Position numbers and translations under genes: made by a program
Shown here: in pieces, positions 10,662 to 23,439 of the stretch
Layout: every line of letters begins with the position of its first letter
Numbering within the stretch: position 1 is the stretch's first letter
Notes under the pieces: model-generated
Databases searched by the model: none
Told to the model about the DNA's origin: nothing
What the model saw: only the letters and a program-made list of their open reading frames with translations
From: Anaeramoeba flamelloides
Taxonomy: Eukaryota > Metamonada > Anaeramoebidae
Direction of reading: 5' to 3'
DNA: 64,000 bases
Assembly: GCA_027625915.1 (NCBI GenBank)
Contig: JANTQA010000047.1
Span: 18,228,001-18,292,000, forward strand

Positions 10662-13600
10662 TTCCCTTTGTGCAAAAAGCTGCAAAAATAATAAAATTGT
10701 TATTTGAGGAAATTTAAAAAAATGACAAATATTTCTTTCAAAATTTCGAACAGAGTCAATTGTGATCCTTTCAAAGACTTTTTTTAGATTTTTTAACACT
10801 TCTATTTAAAATATCATAGCAATTTCCTTCAAATTTTGTTTTCTCCAATATTACTACTAGAATTAATAAAAACATAAAGATTAAAGTTGAGTTTTATTCT
10901 TTGAGAGATTCTGAAATCTATAAAGGGACAATTAAGTACAATTCTTTTTTTACAATTGTAACTGGGTATATTAGATTCTTATGTTAGTAATTTTGCTGTA
11001 TGAAAATAGATTTTGTAATTTTTTTTCTATGGCTGATCAAGCGTTCGTATCACAAAGATGTCAATCTTAATTTTTCTATTGTGGTGTGAGTTATATCATC
11101 CTCTGTGAGAATTTTTAAAGTTATGGAAGTGAAAAATATTTACTAAATTATTTGGAATTTATCCTTTATCCCAAATAGCTTATTTTTGCAAAAACTCATT
11201 AATCCATAAAAATATCATTCAAATTTAATTTCATTTTCCTTTTTTTATTAAATTCAAACACTCTTCTTTCATAACATTATATTTCATAAAGATTTCAAAA
11301 GTCAACTTATTTATCACAAGTTTCTTTGAAATTTATTCCATCAAAGAACTTCTTTCTTTCAAAACTTGAGAAAAAAAATTAAAAACAATGAACTTGATAC
11401 GAAAAAATTTTGAAGATTTTTTGAATTTATCAGTATTTAAATCCTGATCCTTTTGTGGTGAAATAGATCTCCAAATTTTAATTTCTAAAAATAATACTAT
11501 TTTTTTAACTGTGTTTGTGTTCGTTATCAATTTTTTTTTTTTAAAAATAATATAATTTTTAACTTGTTTCAAACTCTTTTGTTTTTGTATAATTCGACTC
11601 AACAAAACTTTTTTCATTCTTCATTGGTAATTATTTAACAAAATTAAATTGTTTTTTTTTTTTTTATTGTTATATCCTATTGCATTTTTGAGTCCTTCAT
11701 AATTTTATCTTAAATCAAAAATTCAACCTAAACATAGTCTAATAAACTTGTAAAATATTTTGTTAAAAACAAAAACATGAGAAATATCAAATCTGGATAT
11801 TTATATAAATCTTGAAATTAAAAATTAAATGTATATCGAAGGGTATACAAAAGTAATCTTTTAGGTTTTTTTCATTATGTTTATAATAATCAAAAAGGAA
11901 AATCGGTGATTTTTTTCTTCAAAAAACTCTTAATAACAGTAATACTTTCATTATTAAAAAAAAAAAAAAGAAAATTATAATAAACTTTTTCATCCTTTTC
12001 ACAAATTTATTTTTTATAAATTATTTTCTTTAATCAAAAAAAAATAATACCATCTTTTTTAAGATAGTACAATTTTTATTCTTTAAAAATAATTCAACTT
12101 TTTATAGAATTAATTTTATTATTCTAAAATCTAAAAAAATATAATAATAATTTTTGATATTAGATCTCAATTTATATAAAAAATTTTTTTAATGAATTTT
12201 TTCTAATTTATTATAATTCCCTTCCTATTTTTGTAATAAATCAAGAATTTTACTTTGATATAATAATTATGTGCTGTTTTTGAATATTAAATTTTTTGCA
12301 AAAGAGATCCTAATGAATATTTTTACTTTTTTTTTAAATGAGAATTCTTTTCAACTTTTTTTTTTGTTAAGAGAGTATTATTTTATTGAAAAATAAAATG
12401 AAATCTTGTCAAGATCTTGTAAATTTTTTTTCTTAGTATTTGTGTTTATGATTTATAAAATGGATGAATTAATCTCATTTTAACAATTGATTAATTTGAG
12501 TCTCTTTTTTGGAATCCAAAATTTACATGTTTCCAATATAAAATGAAAAAAGCAACCATATTATTTTGTTGAAGAATTATGTTAATTCTTGGAAATGGGA
12601 AAACATATTTTTTGTTTTAAGTTGGAAAGTATTGATTTCGAAAGTAAATCTTTTATTTGGTTTTTCTTTTTCTTGGATTAATATTTAAATTCAAATCTGA
12701 CCCAATAAAACTAATAGAAGTATAGGTGATTTAATTAATGAACACTTGATAGAAACTTAACTACATTTTATCAATTAACTTTAGATCTGTTATACAATTT
12801 TTGTTTTTTTTTATTCTTGAGTGTTTGAAAGAAGAAGTTTTCTGATTTTCAAAATATTTAAAAACAATTTCCATTTTGAAAAATTTTTTTAACAAATTGT
12901 TTGGTCGTATACACTAGAATCCTTATAGCAATTCAAATCATTTTTGGCAGAAAAAAAAATGATTTTGAATAATGAGGACAAAATACAACTTATTCCCAAA
13001 AATCTTCAAGAAAATTTTTTTTTGAAAAATTGAATTGTATCTTAAAACAAAAACAAAATTTCTTCGTAAAATTTTTACATGACTTTAAAAGTTTAATTAT
13101 TATAACTTTCCTTCTTAAAAAAACAATTATTTTTTTAATCCGTTAAATATATCTATTTTTTGGTTAACCAAAAGTTTTATCTCAAAAAAGAAAAAAAATC
13201 TTTATATTAATATTACTGGTAACAAAGACTTGTTGTTATATAATAATGATCAAAATGACAATAAAGAGGGTAAAAAATTGTTTATAATGTGAGAAATAAA
13301 TTGAATTTAATTGTTTTCTTTATCAGAAAAAATTAGAAAAAAAATTGATCTCACTAAACAAATATTTTATTTTATGGCTTTCTTATTTGATAAGAATTTT
13401 TTGATATTTGGAATACTGATAAATTCAAACACAGGTTATAAACTTTTTATTCAATTTCCTTGTGAAAATCTAATAAACCAACTTTTCAAACAGTTATTTA
13501 GACAGAGTGTTTCGAAAATCAACTAATTTTACAAAGTTAATGAAGATTTAAATCGATAAAATGCTTAATTCAAATCTATTAGAAAAAATTTGTAAAACTG

Positions 13601-14258
13601 AAAGTGAAGTAAAAATTTTCATTCACGTATTTGAACTTATCAGTATACAAAAATGTAAGAAGAGAATATCATCAGTCACATAATTTAAAATTTTTCCTTG
13701 TTGTTGTAGAATTCTAATCCCATTATTGTATTTTTTGTTAAAGAGGCTTTGAATTTTTTTTCTCAAATGAAATTTTCTTTATTGATAGTTAAGATTTTTA
13801 TTATTATTAGTTCACAACAAGAATAGAACAAACCAAACAAATACTTTCAAGGCTTTTTCGAAATTTCGGGCTGATATTCTTTCATATTTTTTCAAATTTC
13901 AAATACCAAATACAAACTTTTATATCCCAAAAAAGGGTAAAAAATAATAATTAACACAAGATAATCTTTTGAATTGAATTGAAATTGTTGTCATTAATTG
14001 AAAAGTAAAAATATTTGTCAGCTTTGAAACAATTTGGAATTCTTTTTATGAAAACCAAAAAGTAGAAAGTTGATTAAATTACATGTTTTTAAAAGTTTAA
14101 ATTGTAAAAACTTTTAAATTGAAAGTTGTAGAATTTTGATCTTGTAATTTCTTTTCAAAATTTTAAATAATTTCAAAAAAAAAAAAGTGTTGTGAAGTAA
14201 AAAAAGTTACTACAATTTTTGTACTATTCTTCTAGTTTTGAATTTTTATTTTACCATT
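10662..14258. other. Intergenic region, no gene seen
   Basis: Very AT-rich DNA with no frame that looks conserved. The 94-codon minus frame at 11333-11617 is Lys/Ile/Phe-rich and matches nothing I know. At about 13400-13640 there is a diverged repeat also found at about 20910-21130 (shared phrase near AAAATTTGTAAAA followed by AAGTGAAAATTTT). Confidence 0.6.
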
Positions 14259-15113
14259 GTGAAAAAAATTTGGGTCATTAAAAAAAATTGGGTCAGTCAA
14301 CAATTTGTTTTCGTTTGTTTAAATAGTAAATATTAGCAAAATGATTTTTGATCAAAGTAAAATTTTATGAACAAATCTTGCATTTAATAAAAACCAAAGT
14401 CACTATCAATAATAATTTTCAAATTCAATATTAAATTGTTGCATTTGGAGCTTTTAGAATTACTGTGGAACTCGAAAAAACAAAAATTGAATTTTAATTG
14501 TTAACTTTACTAAAAATAAGAGAACTATTTATTAGGAAATATTAACCTCTATTAACTCAATAAGATATTTAACATTTTTAATTAACGCAAATTTATCAAG
14601 GTTAATCTTAAATATCCTTTTAAACCAAATTAAATAATAAAATCTTCCAAAAAAGCAATTTTTTCAGAAGAGATTGTTTTCTACTAATGTTTTACAATCA
14701 CAACTTCAAAATAACAAAATACCAAGATTTCAAAAACCATTTAAATTCTTTAAATATCCCTAGAACAAACTTTAATTTAAAGCAGTTGTTAATTTTTAGT
14801 CTTTCCAAACAATGATTAACTAGATCTTGGAATGTAATCTAATAAAAAAATCAACATTTTTATTAAAGTTTACAATTAAAATTCAATTTTTGTTTTTTGT
14901 TCCACAGTAATTCTAATAGCTTAAAATGCAACAATTTAATATTGAATTTGAAAATTATTATTGATAGTGACTTTGGTTTTTATTAAATGTAAGATTTGTT
15001 AATAAAATTTTACTTTGATCAAAAATCATTTTGCTAATATTTACTATTTAAACAAACGAAAACAAATTTTTGACTGACCCAATTTTTTTTAATGATCCAA
15101 ATTTTTTTCAACT
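14259..15113. repeat. Fold-back element J with about 250-bp inverted arms
   Basis: The left arm, 14259-14514, returns as its reverse complement at 14866-15113. I compared the arms by eye from TTGGGTCAGTC to ATTGAATTTTAATTG and they are roughly 95% identical, differing by single bases. A 350-bp unrelated centre separates them. There is no transposase. The element ends 330 bp upstream of the NTMT1-like start codon. Confidence 0.88.
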
Positions 15114-15442
15114 TTGAGATTCAATTAAAAGTGTTTTTTTTTTTTTTGAATATGGAATCCCTGAAAATTGCTTTTTGTTATTTGAATATTTTGACATTGA
15201 GATCCCTAATTGGTATTTATTATTATTTGAATTTTGTCAACGAAAAGAAGTTCAACTTCACAATACACTTTGTAAAGCTTACAAAGTTGAAATTATTCTC
15301 TTGGCCCTTAAATAAAAAATGTTTTCACAATAAATAAATTTTTCGAAAACCAAGATTTATTTTTTTCTAAAGCCTTCTATTTAGTTTTTTTTTTTCAAAC
15401 AAAAAACAAATTTTGGTACTAATAGTTATATAATATTGGAGT

Positions 15443-16340
15443 ATGTCATACAAAAAAAAGAAAAAGACAAAGAAAAATAAAAATCAAACAAAAAGAAACC
15501 AAAAAAGAAACACAACAAAGAACAAAAAAAAAAACCCAAAACAGGATCCTTTATTCAAAATCCAAAATGAAAAATTAAAAAACCCAAAGGACAATTCACT
15601 GATTACTTTGAAATCGTTATGGGCAACAATGGGGGAACAATGGTATGTGAACTCGAGTTCGTATTGGCACAATGATATGAGTGCAGATAATCATGGGATG
15701 TTGGGAGGGCTTGAGTATGTATCTGACGTTGATTTAGAAGGCACAGAAGAGTATTTATCAGGGATTCAATGGAATTCTTCTCAGACACGATCACTTGACT
15801 GCGGAGCAGGAATAGGGCGCGTCACAAAAGTTGTTTTGTCAAAGCTGTTTGACAAAGTAGATATCCAAGATGTAGAACAAAGATTCTTGGACAAAGCAAA
15901 AGAAAATATCGATCCTGAAAAGTTGGAACAAGTCTTTTTGCTGTGGTTTGCAAAACTTTGACATCCCACAAAACCATTACGACTTAATTTGGGTGCAATG
16001 GGTGGCCATGTATCTCACAGACAAAGATTTTATTAAATTCCTTAACAAGTGTAGTTTAGCCTTAAAGCCTGGTGGCGTGTTAATTGTCAAGGGAAACACA
16101 AGTAGCCCAAAAACATTGATTGACTTAGACGACCATTCAATCTGCAGAACAGTCAAGCATTTTGCTGAAGTGTTTAAACACTCTAAAATGAAATGTACAA
16201 AGGCAACACTACAAACTAAATTCCCAAAGGATTTGTTTCCAATACACATATTCCATTTAATACCCATCGAAAAGAAGATTGTCAAGAAAAATACCCAAAA
16301 AAAAACAATACAAACCGAAACTAATAAGAAACAAAAATAG
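15443..16340 (+). CDS. NTMT1: Alpha-N-terminal protein methyltransferase (NTMT1/METTL11A type), frameshifted
   Basis: NTMT1 enzymes use S-adenosylmethionine to methylate protein N-termini of the X-P-K type. The ATG at 15443 opens a Lys/Asn-rich leader of about 45 residues. The family core follows: WYVNSSSYWHND, HGMLGGLEYVSDVDL, and the AdoMet motif LDCGAGIGRVTK. After EQVF the frame breaks. The core resumes one frame over with CCGLQNFDIP, YDLIWVQWVAMYLTD, LKPGGVLIVK, DLDDHSICR and the C-terminal HIFHLIP. In human NTMT1 the same order is NYFCCGLQDF, YDVIWIQWV. Reading the five-T run at 15935-15939 as four Ts makes the frame continuous, giving about 299 residues. It is either a homopolymer error in the assembly, a young pseudogene or a recoding site; conservation on both sides of the break favours error or very recent damage. 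No intron with GT-AG ends explains it. Confidence 0.87.
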
Positions 16341-16458
16341 AACATAGACTAATTTTAATCAAACAAAACAGAAAAAATAAAGTATTTCAGTGTAGGCTAT
16401 TTGCCCAGTGTTGTTTTTTTGTTTTTTTTTTCTGTTTTTGATTCTAATCTCATAATTA

Positions 16459-16934
16459 CAGTGGCGTAAATAACCCATGTTGACAACCTTTAACCCATTA
16501 CAAAAATTTAACTCATGTTTTTTTTTCAGACTTGGGTATTTGAAGATAGGAAGACATACATATATTCTTGGTTCAGATTTAAATTGAATTTTGAGGTTAG
16601 ATCTTTGAATAGCGTAAATGGTTTAAAAATATTAAATTGCTTTTGTTTAAAAAATTTTGTTATATTTTCAAAATTTCCGAGATGAAAGGATTTTTTTATA
16701 AATATTCAAAAAATGAAATTTTGTTCATTTTTTTGTCAAAAAATTACATTTTAATCTTTCAATATCTTCATAATTCTTTTTTAAAATTTATTTAAAGAAC
16801 CCGATTTCTTGTTTATATACCGTTTTCATCCCATTGGTTTGTTTCTTTTATTTCTACAGTCAGAAAATATTTTTTGCATGGGTTAAATTTTAGTAATCGG
16901 TTAAAATAAAAAACGCGGGTTATTTACACCACTG
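16459..16934. mobile_element. Tc1/mariner-like non-autonomous element, family B
   Basis: It begins CAGTGGCGTAAATAACCC and ends with the inverted GGGTTATTTACACCACTG. It is flanked on both sides by TA, the usual Tc1/mariner target duplication. The 476-bp unit has a second copy at 37306-37781 (shared inner text such as CTTGGTTCAGATTTAAATTG). No coding capacity. Confidence 0.88.
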
Positions 16935-17146
16935 TAAAACACATTCAAAAATGAAATAAGTATTATTTTTATTAAAACACCTTTCTTTAGCTGTATTTTT
17001 AAAATCGGAATATTTTACCTTCGTGAAGAATAACGATATGTGCAGAAAAAGTTGGGTTAAATTCGATTAATAATCATTTGTAATTGAGACAAAAATCAAT
17101 TATTTTCATCTTATACCTTTTGTAAATTTTGTGAATTGACTTTTTC

Positions 17147-17621
17147 TACTGTAGTCAAAATAAATCGTGCAAAAAAATTTAATGCGTGTTTCAAAATAAA
17201 AAGCGTTTTTTTTTGGTTCTAGAAGACCTATACATTAATCAATCAAAGAAACAATCAATAAACCCTAAAAAAAATATGATATTGGTTTCTTAAAGTTCTA
17301 CTATTTAAAAAGAAATTCTAAAAAAGAAGGATCAAATTGCAAAATTTATCTCAAAAAATAGAGTAAATTTTTTCAAAATGTTTTATCATCGAAAATTACA
17401 AAAAAATTGAGAATATTATGGTAAAATTTTCAACTTTTTACATGAATAATTTAAATTATTCAGACAAATAACCAGACCTTTACTTTCTAAATAGATTTGA
17501 ACTTAGGTATACTATTTGGTAGTAGATTGGATGTTGCCTTGTAACAAGAATAAAAAAACCACGGATAATATTTTGAAACACGGATTAAAGTCTTTGTGCA
17601 TGCATTATTTTGATCACTGTA
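17147..17621. mobile_element. Non-autonomous DNA element, family C
   Basis: The left end is TACTGTAGTCAAAATAAATC and the right end in reverse is TACAGTGATCAAAATAATGC, so the termini are imperfect inverted repeats with the CAGTG signature of Tc1/mariner relatives. A full second copy is at 55568-56041. No coding capacity. Confidence 0.85.
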
Positions 17622-19349
17622 CATTTTTTTTTTTTGAATTGAATAAGTCTTCATAAAGTTGTAGACTTATCTCTTTCATTCTGTTTCCTAAACTCGTTCA
17701 TGAAAAATTCCCATAAGAACAATATGAATTGAGATCTTTCATTTGTTTTGGATATCGGCCTTATTCCAATTAAAAAAAATTGACTAATTAAATTAAAATA
17801 GGGAGTTTAAAAAATTGATTTTCAAAAGAGATAATTTTGTCATTATGAGTTATAATGCTAAAATGTTATAGGGGTGTTGTTGATTACTATTTTTTTTTTT
17901 TGAGAATATGACTTATTTACAATCAACCAACAACCCGAGAAAATGGAAAATTGTAGGAAAAAATACATCCCTTAAGTACCTAGTCCCTATTAATTTTTTT
18001 TTTGACCAATAACTCAACAAGGAATCCTTATCTTGAAATATGCTTAAAATTGAAAATAGTCAAGTTTTTTCAATGTTAGAACTTTTAGTTCGTGTTTTTT
18101 TAAAATTTTACAATTCTGTCAAAAAAACTGACTTTTAAAAATTTTTTTTAAAAAAAATATCTCGATGGATGAGAATTTTTTGATTAATTTTGGATTAAAG
18201 TATTTTCTCAAAAATAATATTTATTCTCATTTTTAAAAACGAAAAAATAATTGAAAACTAGTGAATATTTTCTCTTTCACTTCTGTTCATCCAACTTGAC
18301 TCTATAAGGAATTCAATTTGTTTTATCAATAATTACTTTTTAAAAAAATAGTTCTTATTCTTTTCTTTGATTTTTTTTGACTCTGACAAAAATTTTTGGA
18401 ATGATAATTTGGGAACACTTAAAAAAACTTCAAATTCAACAAAAACAAAAGAATGTAAACTGAAAAAGTAGATTCATGAAAAAAAAGAATGGTACAAGAA
18501 AAGAAAGAAAATCTATTATTATGAGTAAAGCATATATTGTATATTTTTTTCGAATCAAACTGTTTTTTCATGCAAATCCAAAAAAACCTTTTCAGGTTTA
18601 TTTTTGAAACTATTTTTTGTACATCTTAGACAAAAATAACAAGGTTTTACTTTCTTGCTTATATTTTTTTTTATTTTTTGTATTTTTGCAAAAAGTTGAA
18701 AAAAAGCAACTTTCAAAAAAGTGAAAAAATGGAAAAATTTTTTATTTCTCTTAAAACAATAACTAAATTTAATGAATGCCATTTAGCAAGATTTAACTAC
18801 TATACTAAGAAGTTTTTCACTTTGATTTCAAATCTAAGTAATTGGCAAAAAAAATTCTAAATCTCGATTAAATTTACCTAAAAAAAATTAATTGAGACTC
18901 GTCCCTTAAAAAATTCAAATTCCGGCAAGTAATTGACAATAATCGATAACGTCCTTACTCTCCATGTATATTCAAAAATTAGAATAATAAACGGTGCAAA
19001 AGTTTGTCTTACCAAAAGATGCAGTTGTTGATTTAAAAGAGAGTAAAAAATATTCGTTGCCACAAAAACAAAAAATAAAATCAGCAAAACCGGGTTTCAT
19101 TTCAGGAGATTGGTAGTAACAAACGAGTAGGAAACAAAAACTCTTCGTTTTGGAAATCAAAATGACTCTTTCTTTACTTTTAAAAATTACAAACTTAAAT
19201 ATTAATTTTTAAGATTCAGAATAAAAAACAACAAAGAAAATAATAACAAACCTTTCATAAAAGGCTGAATACTTACCTTTGTTTTCATTTTTTTATCTTT
19301 GATCGCTTAGTTACTACTTTTTTTTTTATTTATTTTTTCATCAAAACAA
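17622..19349. other. Intergenic region; one weak candidate exon on the minus strand
   Basis: Mostly low-complexity DNA. At about 19012-19165 (minus) a GC-richer frame containing SPEMKPGFADFIFCFCGNEY runs into a good donor (TTTTG|GTAAGA). It could be an exon of a gene diverging from VPS28, but I recognise no family and found no clear partner exon. Confidence 0.3.
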
Positions 19350-19574
19350 ATGACTAACAAAAATCCATATACATTTAACACACGATCAAAAGAAAATAAC
19401 AAACAAAACAGTTATTACACAAACAACCAAAACTATAGACATTACCAACCAAATAATCAACCGAACAACAACTTGAATATGAACAAAAAACAAAATAATT
19501 TTTCTCGTACAAATCACAATCAGAATAACCAAAACAATTATTTGAACAACCAACGCAACCAGAATTTTAAGTAT

Positions 19575-19605
<31 letters not shown>

Positions 19606-20727
19606 GCAATGTGAATATGAATAATTTCAATTATTATAATCAAAACATGAATTTTAAAAACAATTTTAACAGAAATTTTAACCTGAACGACCAATTTTCA
19701 AATCAACAAAAACAAAAATTTCAAAGAAACGGAATGGAGATTGAAAATCTTGAACAAAAAGGAAAACAAACCCAAAACCAAAACAGATTTGAAGGAATTC
19801 AAATTGAAAATATCAACGAAAATGAACCAAAGAAACAAAAACGATCAGTGCCCCAAACAAATACCTTTGGGCCAAAAACAAAATGTGATGTAAATGTGAT
19901 CAAACACGCAACGCAAAGCATTAAAAAGCCACTCAAACTTTTTACAAACACAAAAGAACGAGAAAAAGTTGATAACTATGCAAATTTGTATTCAATCATT
20001 AAGACTGTAGATTTATTGGAACGGGCCTATGTCCGCGATGCCATAAGTAGTGAAACTTATACCAAGGAATGTGGCAAATTGATAAGCCAATTTAAAGTTG
20101 CGCTCGATTCCGTCGGCATGGAAATAGAAAATGTCAGTAAATGGATGGAAGGCTATGGTATGAACTGCAAAGCAGCTGAAAAAACTTTGATCGAACAGGG
20201 TGTTCCGTCAACTGTCATGTATGGGAACAGTTACGAAAAGCAAGAGGGAGAATCTGGTGTTTTTATTTTCCAAACAGCTTCTTTTTTTATCACTGCGATG
20301 GACAGGTAAAACAATAACTTTTTTTTTTTTTTTTTTTGTCGTTCTTTTTCTTCAGTTGTCTTTTGTCTTTTGTCTTTTGTAATTTGTCATTGATTTATTT
20401 GTTTTTACTTTTCGTTTTAATTTCTCAATTATCAATTTTTTTTGTATTTTGTTTAATTACCAACCATCTCTTTTTCTCTAAAGTGTAAAATTAAATATGA
20501 TTGCTGTAGATCAACTTCAGCCTGTGTTGTCTGATTTGTTAAACTCACTGAACAAAATTGATAAATTGAAGCCAGATTTTGATGGCAAAGTTAGGATCAC
20601 CAAATGGCTCAAAACTTTCAACTTGATGAGGGCTTCCGATGAGCTTTCAAATGAACAGTCAAGACAATTACTTTTTGATCTTGAAACTTCTTATAACCTA
20701 TTAAATTCTATTCTAAAAAATAACTAA
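19350..20727 (+). CDS. VPS28: ESCRT-I subunit VPS28, two exons, with Asn-rich N-terminal extension
   Basis: VPS28 is a core ESCRT-I subunit in multivesicular-body sorting; its C-terminal four-helix domain contacts ESCRT-II in other species. Exon 1 is 19350-20305 and exon 2 is 20484-20727. The 178-bp intron has GT-AG ends, and the joined codon is AGT (MDS|VKLNM). The product is 399 residues. Residues 1-165 are Asn/Gln-rich and prion-like, with an AAC microsatellite near 19576-19605. The VPS28 core starts near residue 200: EREKVDNYANLYSIIKTVDL, LERAYVRDAI, YTKECGKLISQFKVAL. The C-terminal domain has DQLQPVLSDLLNSL, LKPDFDGK, WLKTFNLMRASDEL and QLLFDLETSYN, all closely matching the family. Animal VPS28 is about 220 residues, so the leader nearly doubles the protein. 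Start choice: the only ATG at the head of the open frame. Confidence 0.93.
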
Positions 20728-20877
20728 ATTTTTCCAATATTTATTTGAATTTATCAAATGTTACAGCAATAAATAATTCAAATAATTTGTTTTGTACATA
20801 TTCTTTCTTTAAATTTTTATTAATTTTTTTTTATTATTGTTTCTTATCCAAAAAACTTGTAACATCAGGTACTCTAA

Positions 20878-21490
20878 AAAAGTGGGAAATTTTTTTTACA
20901 TTTTACTGATAAATTCAAATATATTTAATAAAATTTTTCGTTCAATTTCCCATTTTGTAATCTCGTGTCTCAACTTTTAAAACAACTCAAGAGAAAGAGC
21001 CTTTTGAAAGTTGGTCCAATTTTGTCAAGTTGTTGTACATTTAAACCACTAAAATGCTTTCTTCAAAGCTTGTGTAAAAAAATTTGTAAAATGGAAAATA
21101 AAGTGAAAATTTTTTTCACTTATTGATTCAAATACCAATAAAAAAATGAAATAATTACACACTTTTTTTTTGGAGAAAACAATGTATAACAAAAATTCAA
21201 TCAAAACTGAACAATATGCATAAGATTCAAAGGATGTTAGAAAAAATGGAATACAGTTAAAAGTTTTCCATTCTATTTGATGTTTTGTCAAGATTAAATC
21301 TCTTTATACAACAAATTTTTCCATCATAATAAAAAAAAAACATCAACCGATTGATATAATTGAAAAATCCCAATAAAAAACTTAATATCTATTGTATATT
21401 GTACAATTGAATTATTATCAAAGAACCAATGAATGAAGATAAAAAAATGGTAATACGGATAAATTTTGTAGCTATTAAAAATACCCAATT
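20878..21490. mobile_element. Diverged family A element
   Basis: It begins GGTACTCTAAAAAAGTGGG, close to the family A terminus, and carries the inner phrase AATTGAATTATTATCAAAGA seen in the copies at 29216 and 31793. An extra segment of roughly 200 bp (20910-21130) resembles 13400-13640. The right end is decayed. It follows VPS28 by 150 bp. Confidence 0.6.
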
Positions 21491-22579
21491 GTTTTTTCAA
21501 TGTAAATTATTTTTACTAATTGTCCTTTTAACAACAATTAAGAAAAAAATTGAATAATATATATAAAAGAATATTGGATATTTGTATAGTATAAAACTAA
21601 TAAATCAATATATTGTTTTAAATTTTGATAAACTCAAAGACTTTGTGACACATTGATAAAAATAACACTGTTGATTTTGATCAATTTAATTGAAGATCTA
21701 ATACAATTCCAAATAGAAATCAGTATGATTTCTCCACAATGATTATGATCACACTTTCAACAACTTTAGAATAACATTTTTTTTAATTAGTGAAAATAGA
21801 TCTTAGAATAATTTTAAAAAAAATAACAAAATTATTTTGTATCAAAAAAAAAAAAAAATGTAAAATGAGAAAATCTGATTTCTATTTTGAAATATCCAAA
21901 ATAAAATTTTCGTCTAATATCAATATAAATACTTTTAATAAACGTAATTCACTTAGAAAAACTTGAAATCTTTGAATGAAAATTCTTTATTTTGAAAATT
22001 AATTGAATTTATAAATAAAAAAGAATAATCCCAGAAAAATGCTTAAGGTTTTTTTTTAATTATTATTTTTTTTTCTAAGACAACTTTTAGAGGTTCTAAC
22101 ATAAACAAGAATATTAAAGAAAAAAAACCACGAGCTTTATGATACTTCACTAGTATGAAAAAATAATAATATTAAATTAATTTAGACAAAACTTATACTT
22201 TCCTTAACCTTTCATCTTTAATTATTGATTATATTTATAATATAATCAAAATTACAGAACTTCAAATTCATAAGGCTATTGTATTTATTGTTATCAATAT
22301 TACAACCTTTTATAAAGTCCTTTAGTCTTGAAAAAAAAGTTTATCCCGGGTGAAAAAAATTCAAATAAATTGAGGGATGGTTTTTAGTTGAATTCAAGTT
22401 GGAGAAATTTACTTTAATAGATAATAACTAATAGTTGTAAAAAGGTTGTAATCATCTCATTAAACTGAAATAGAGACAAAAAAATTTACTTATGATAATT
22501 ATTGATATGTCATATGTTTTTTACAATTTATGAAATGTCCAGAATATTCAAACATTTTTCCATTATTTTTTATTTCAAA
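21491..22579. other. Intergenic region with a weak family L fragment
   Basis: No gene seen. About 21640-21800 resembles family L at 3840-4330 and 58690-59100. The rest is low-complexity AT-rich sequence. Confidence 0.5.
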
Positions 22580-23080
22580 AAAACCTACAAGAAAGTGTCT
22601 GTAAAGTGCAGTAGAGTACCGTAGAGCGCGTTGCTTTTCTTGAGGTTTTCTTTAATTATAGAGTAACATAGAGTGCCTAGGTTTTCTTGAGGTTTTCTGT
22701 TTTATTTGTTAAGTCTTCTAGGTTTTTTTTACTTTTTGAAACAAACAGAAAATTTTAATAAATTTTCGGTTTATTTCAAAAAGTAAAAAACACCTAACGA
22801 AAATCTATTGTTTTTCCAAATAAAATAGAAAACCAAAAAAAAATCTAACGAAAATCTATCGATTTTCCAAATAAACAGAAAACTCAAGAAAACCTAACGG
22901 CACTTTTCCAATATTCAAAGGAATTGAGTAAAATCTTTGATTAACTCTATTCATTAAATTCTGGGAAAGTTAAAAGCTTTTGATTTTTATTTTTTGAAAT
23001 AAACTGAAAATTTATTTAAATATTCTGTTTATAACAAAAAGTCAAAAAAAAAATCTAACGAAAAATCAAAGAAAAAATAT
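22580..23080. repeat. Self-complementary repeat, family K
   Basis: It is built from AGGTTTTCTTGAGGTTTTCTG-type units (20-base core TTCTTGAGGTTTTCTGTTTT) and their reverse complements (AAATAAACAGAAAACTCAAG). The two halves mirror about the block around 22740-22790. Related units occur at 42880-43440, 61800-62410 and, weaker, 58190-58570. Some copies carry heptamers like GTAGAGT at an edge (22600-22630). No coding capacity. Confidence 0.7.
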
Positions 23081-23439
23081 TTTTTTCATTTTAAATCAAT
23101 AAATAATTCTTTAATAGTCAAAAGAATTGGTGATTCATTTGAAATATATTTACTATATTTAAAAAGCTCTTTAAATATATGATTCTAACTTCTTAACTAT
23201 GAGAAAAAATTATTCAAAGTTTTTACTAATAAATTTGAAAAAAATCTTAAGGGAACCCGGAAAATTCGATTTTTCGAACTTGAATTGATAAATATTTTGA
23301 AAAATAATTTTTGTGATCCAAGATCTTTTATTTGCTTATAATGTTTATGATAAATAAAATTATCAAATAGTGAAAAATTCACAAATTTTTAATTATTTTT
23401 TGCAAAAAATTTGTTTATGATCATGTTAAAAAGAACGAA

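Noticed and set aside
10662-10799. 46 extra N-terminal codons of the CSB frame
   Set aside because: They open with GTG, include a hydrophobic stretch unlike CSB proteins, and contain no ATG before the one at 10661.
15781-16345. Minus-strand frames over the NTMT1 gene
   Set aside because: Antisense shadows of a well-conserved plus-strand gene.
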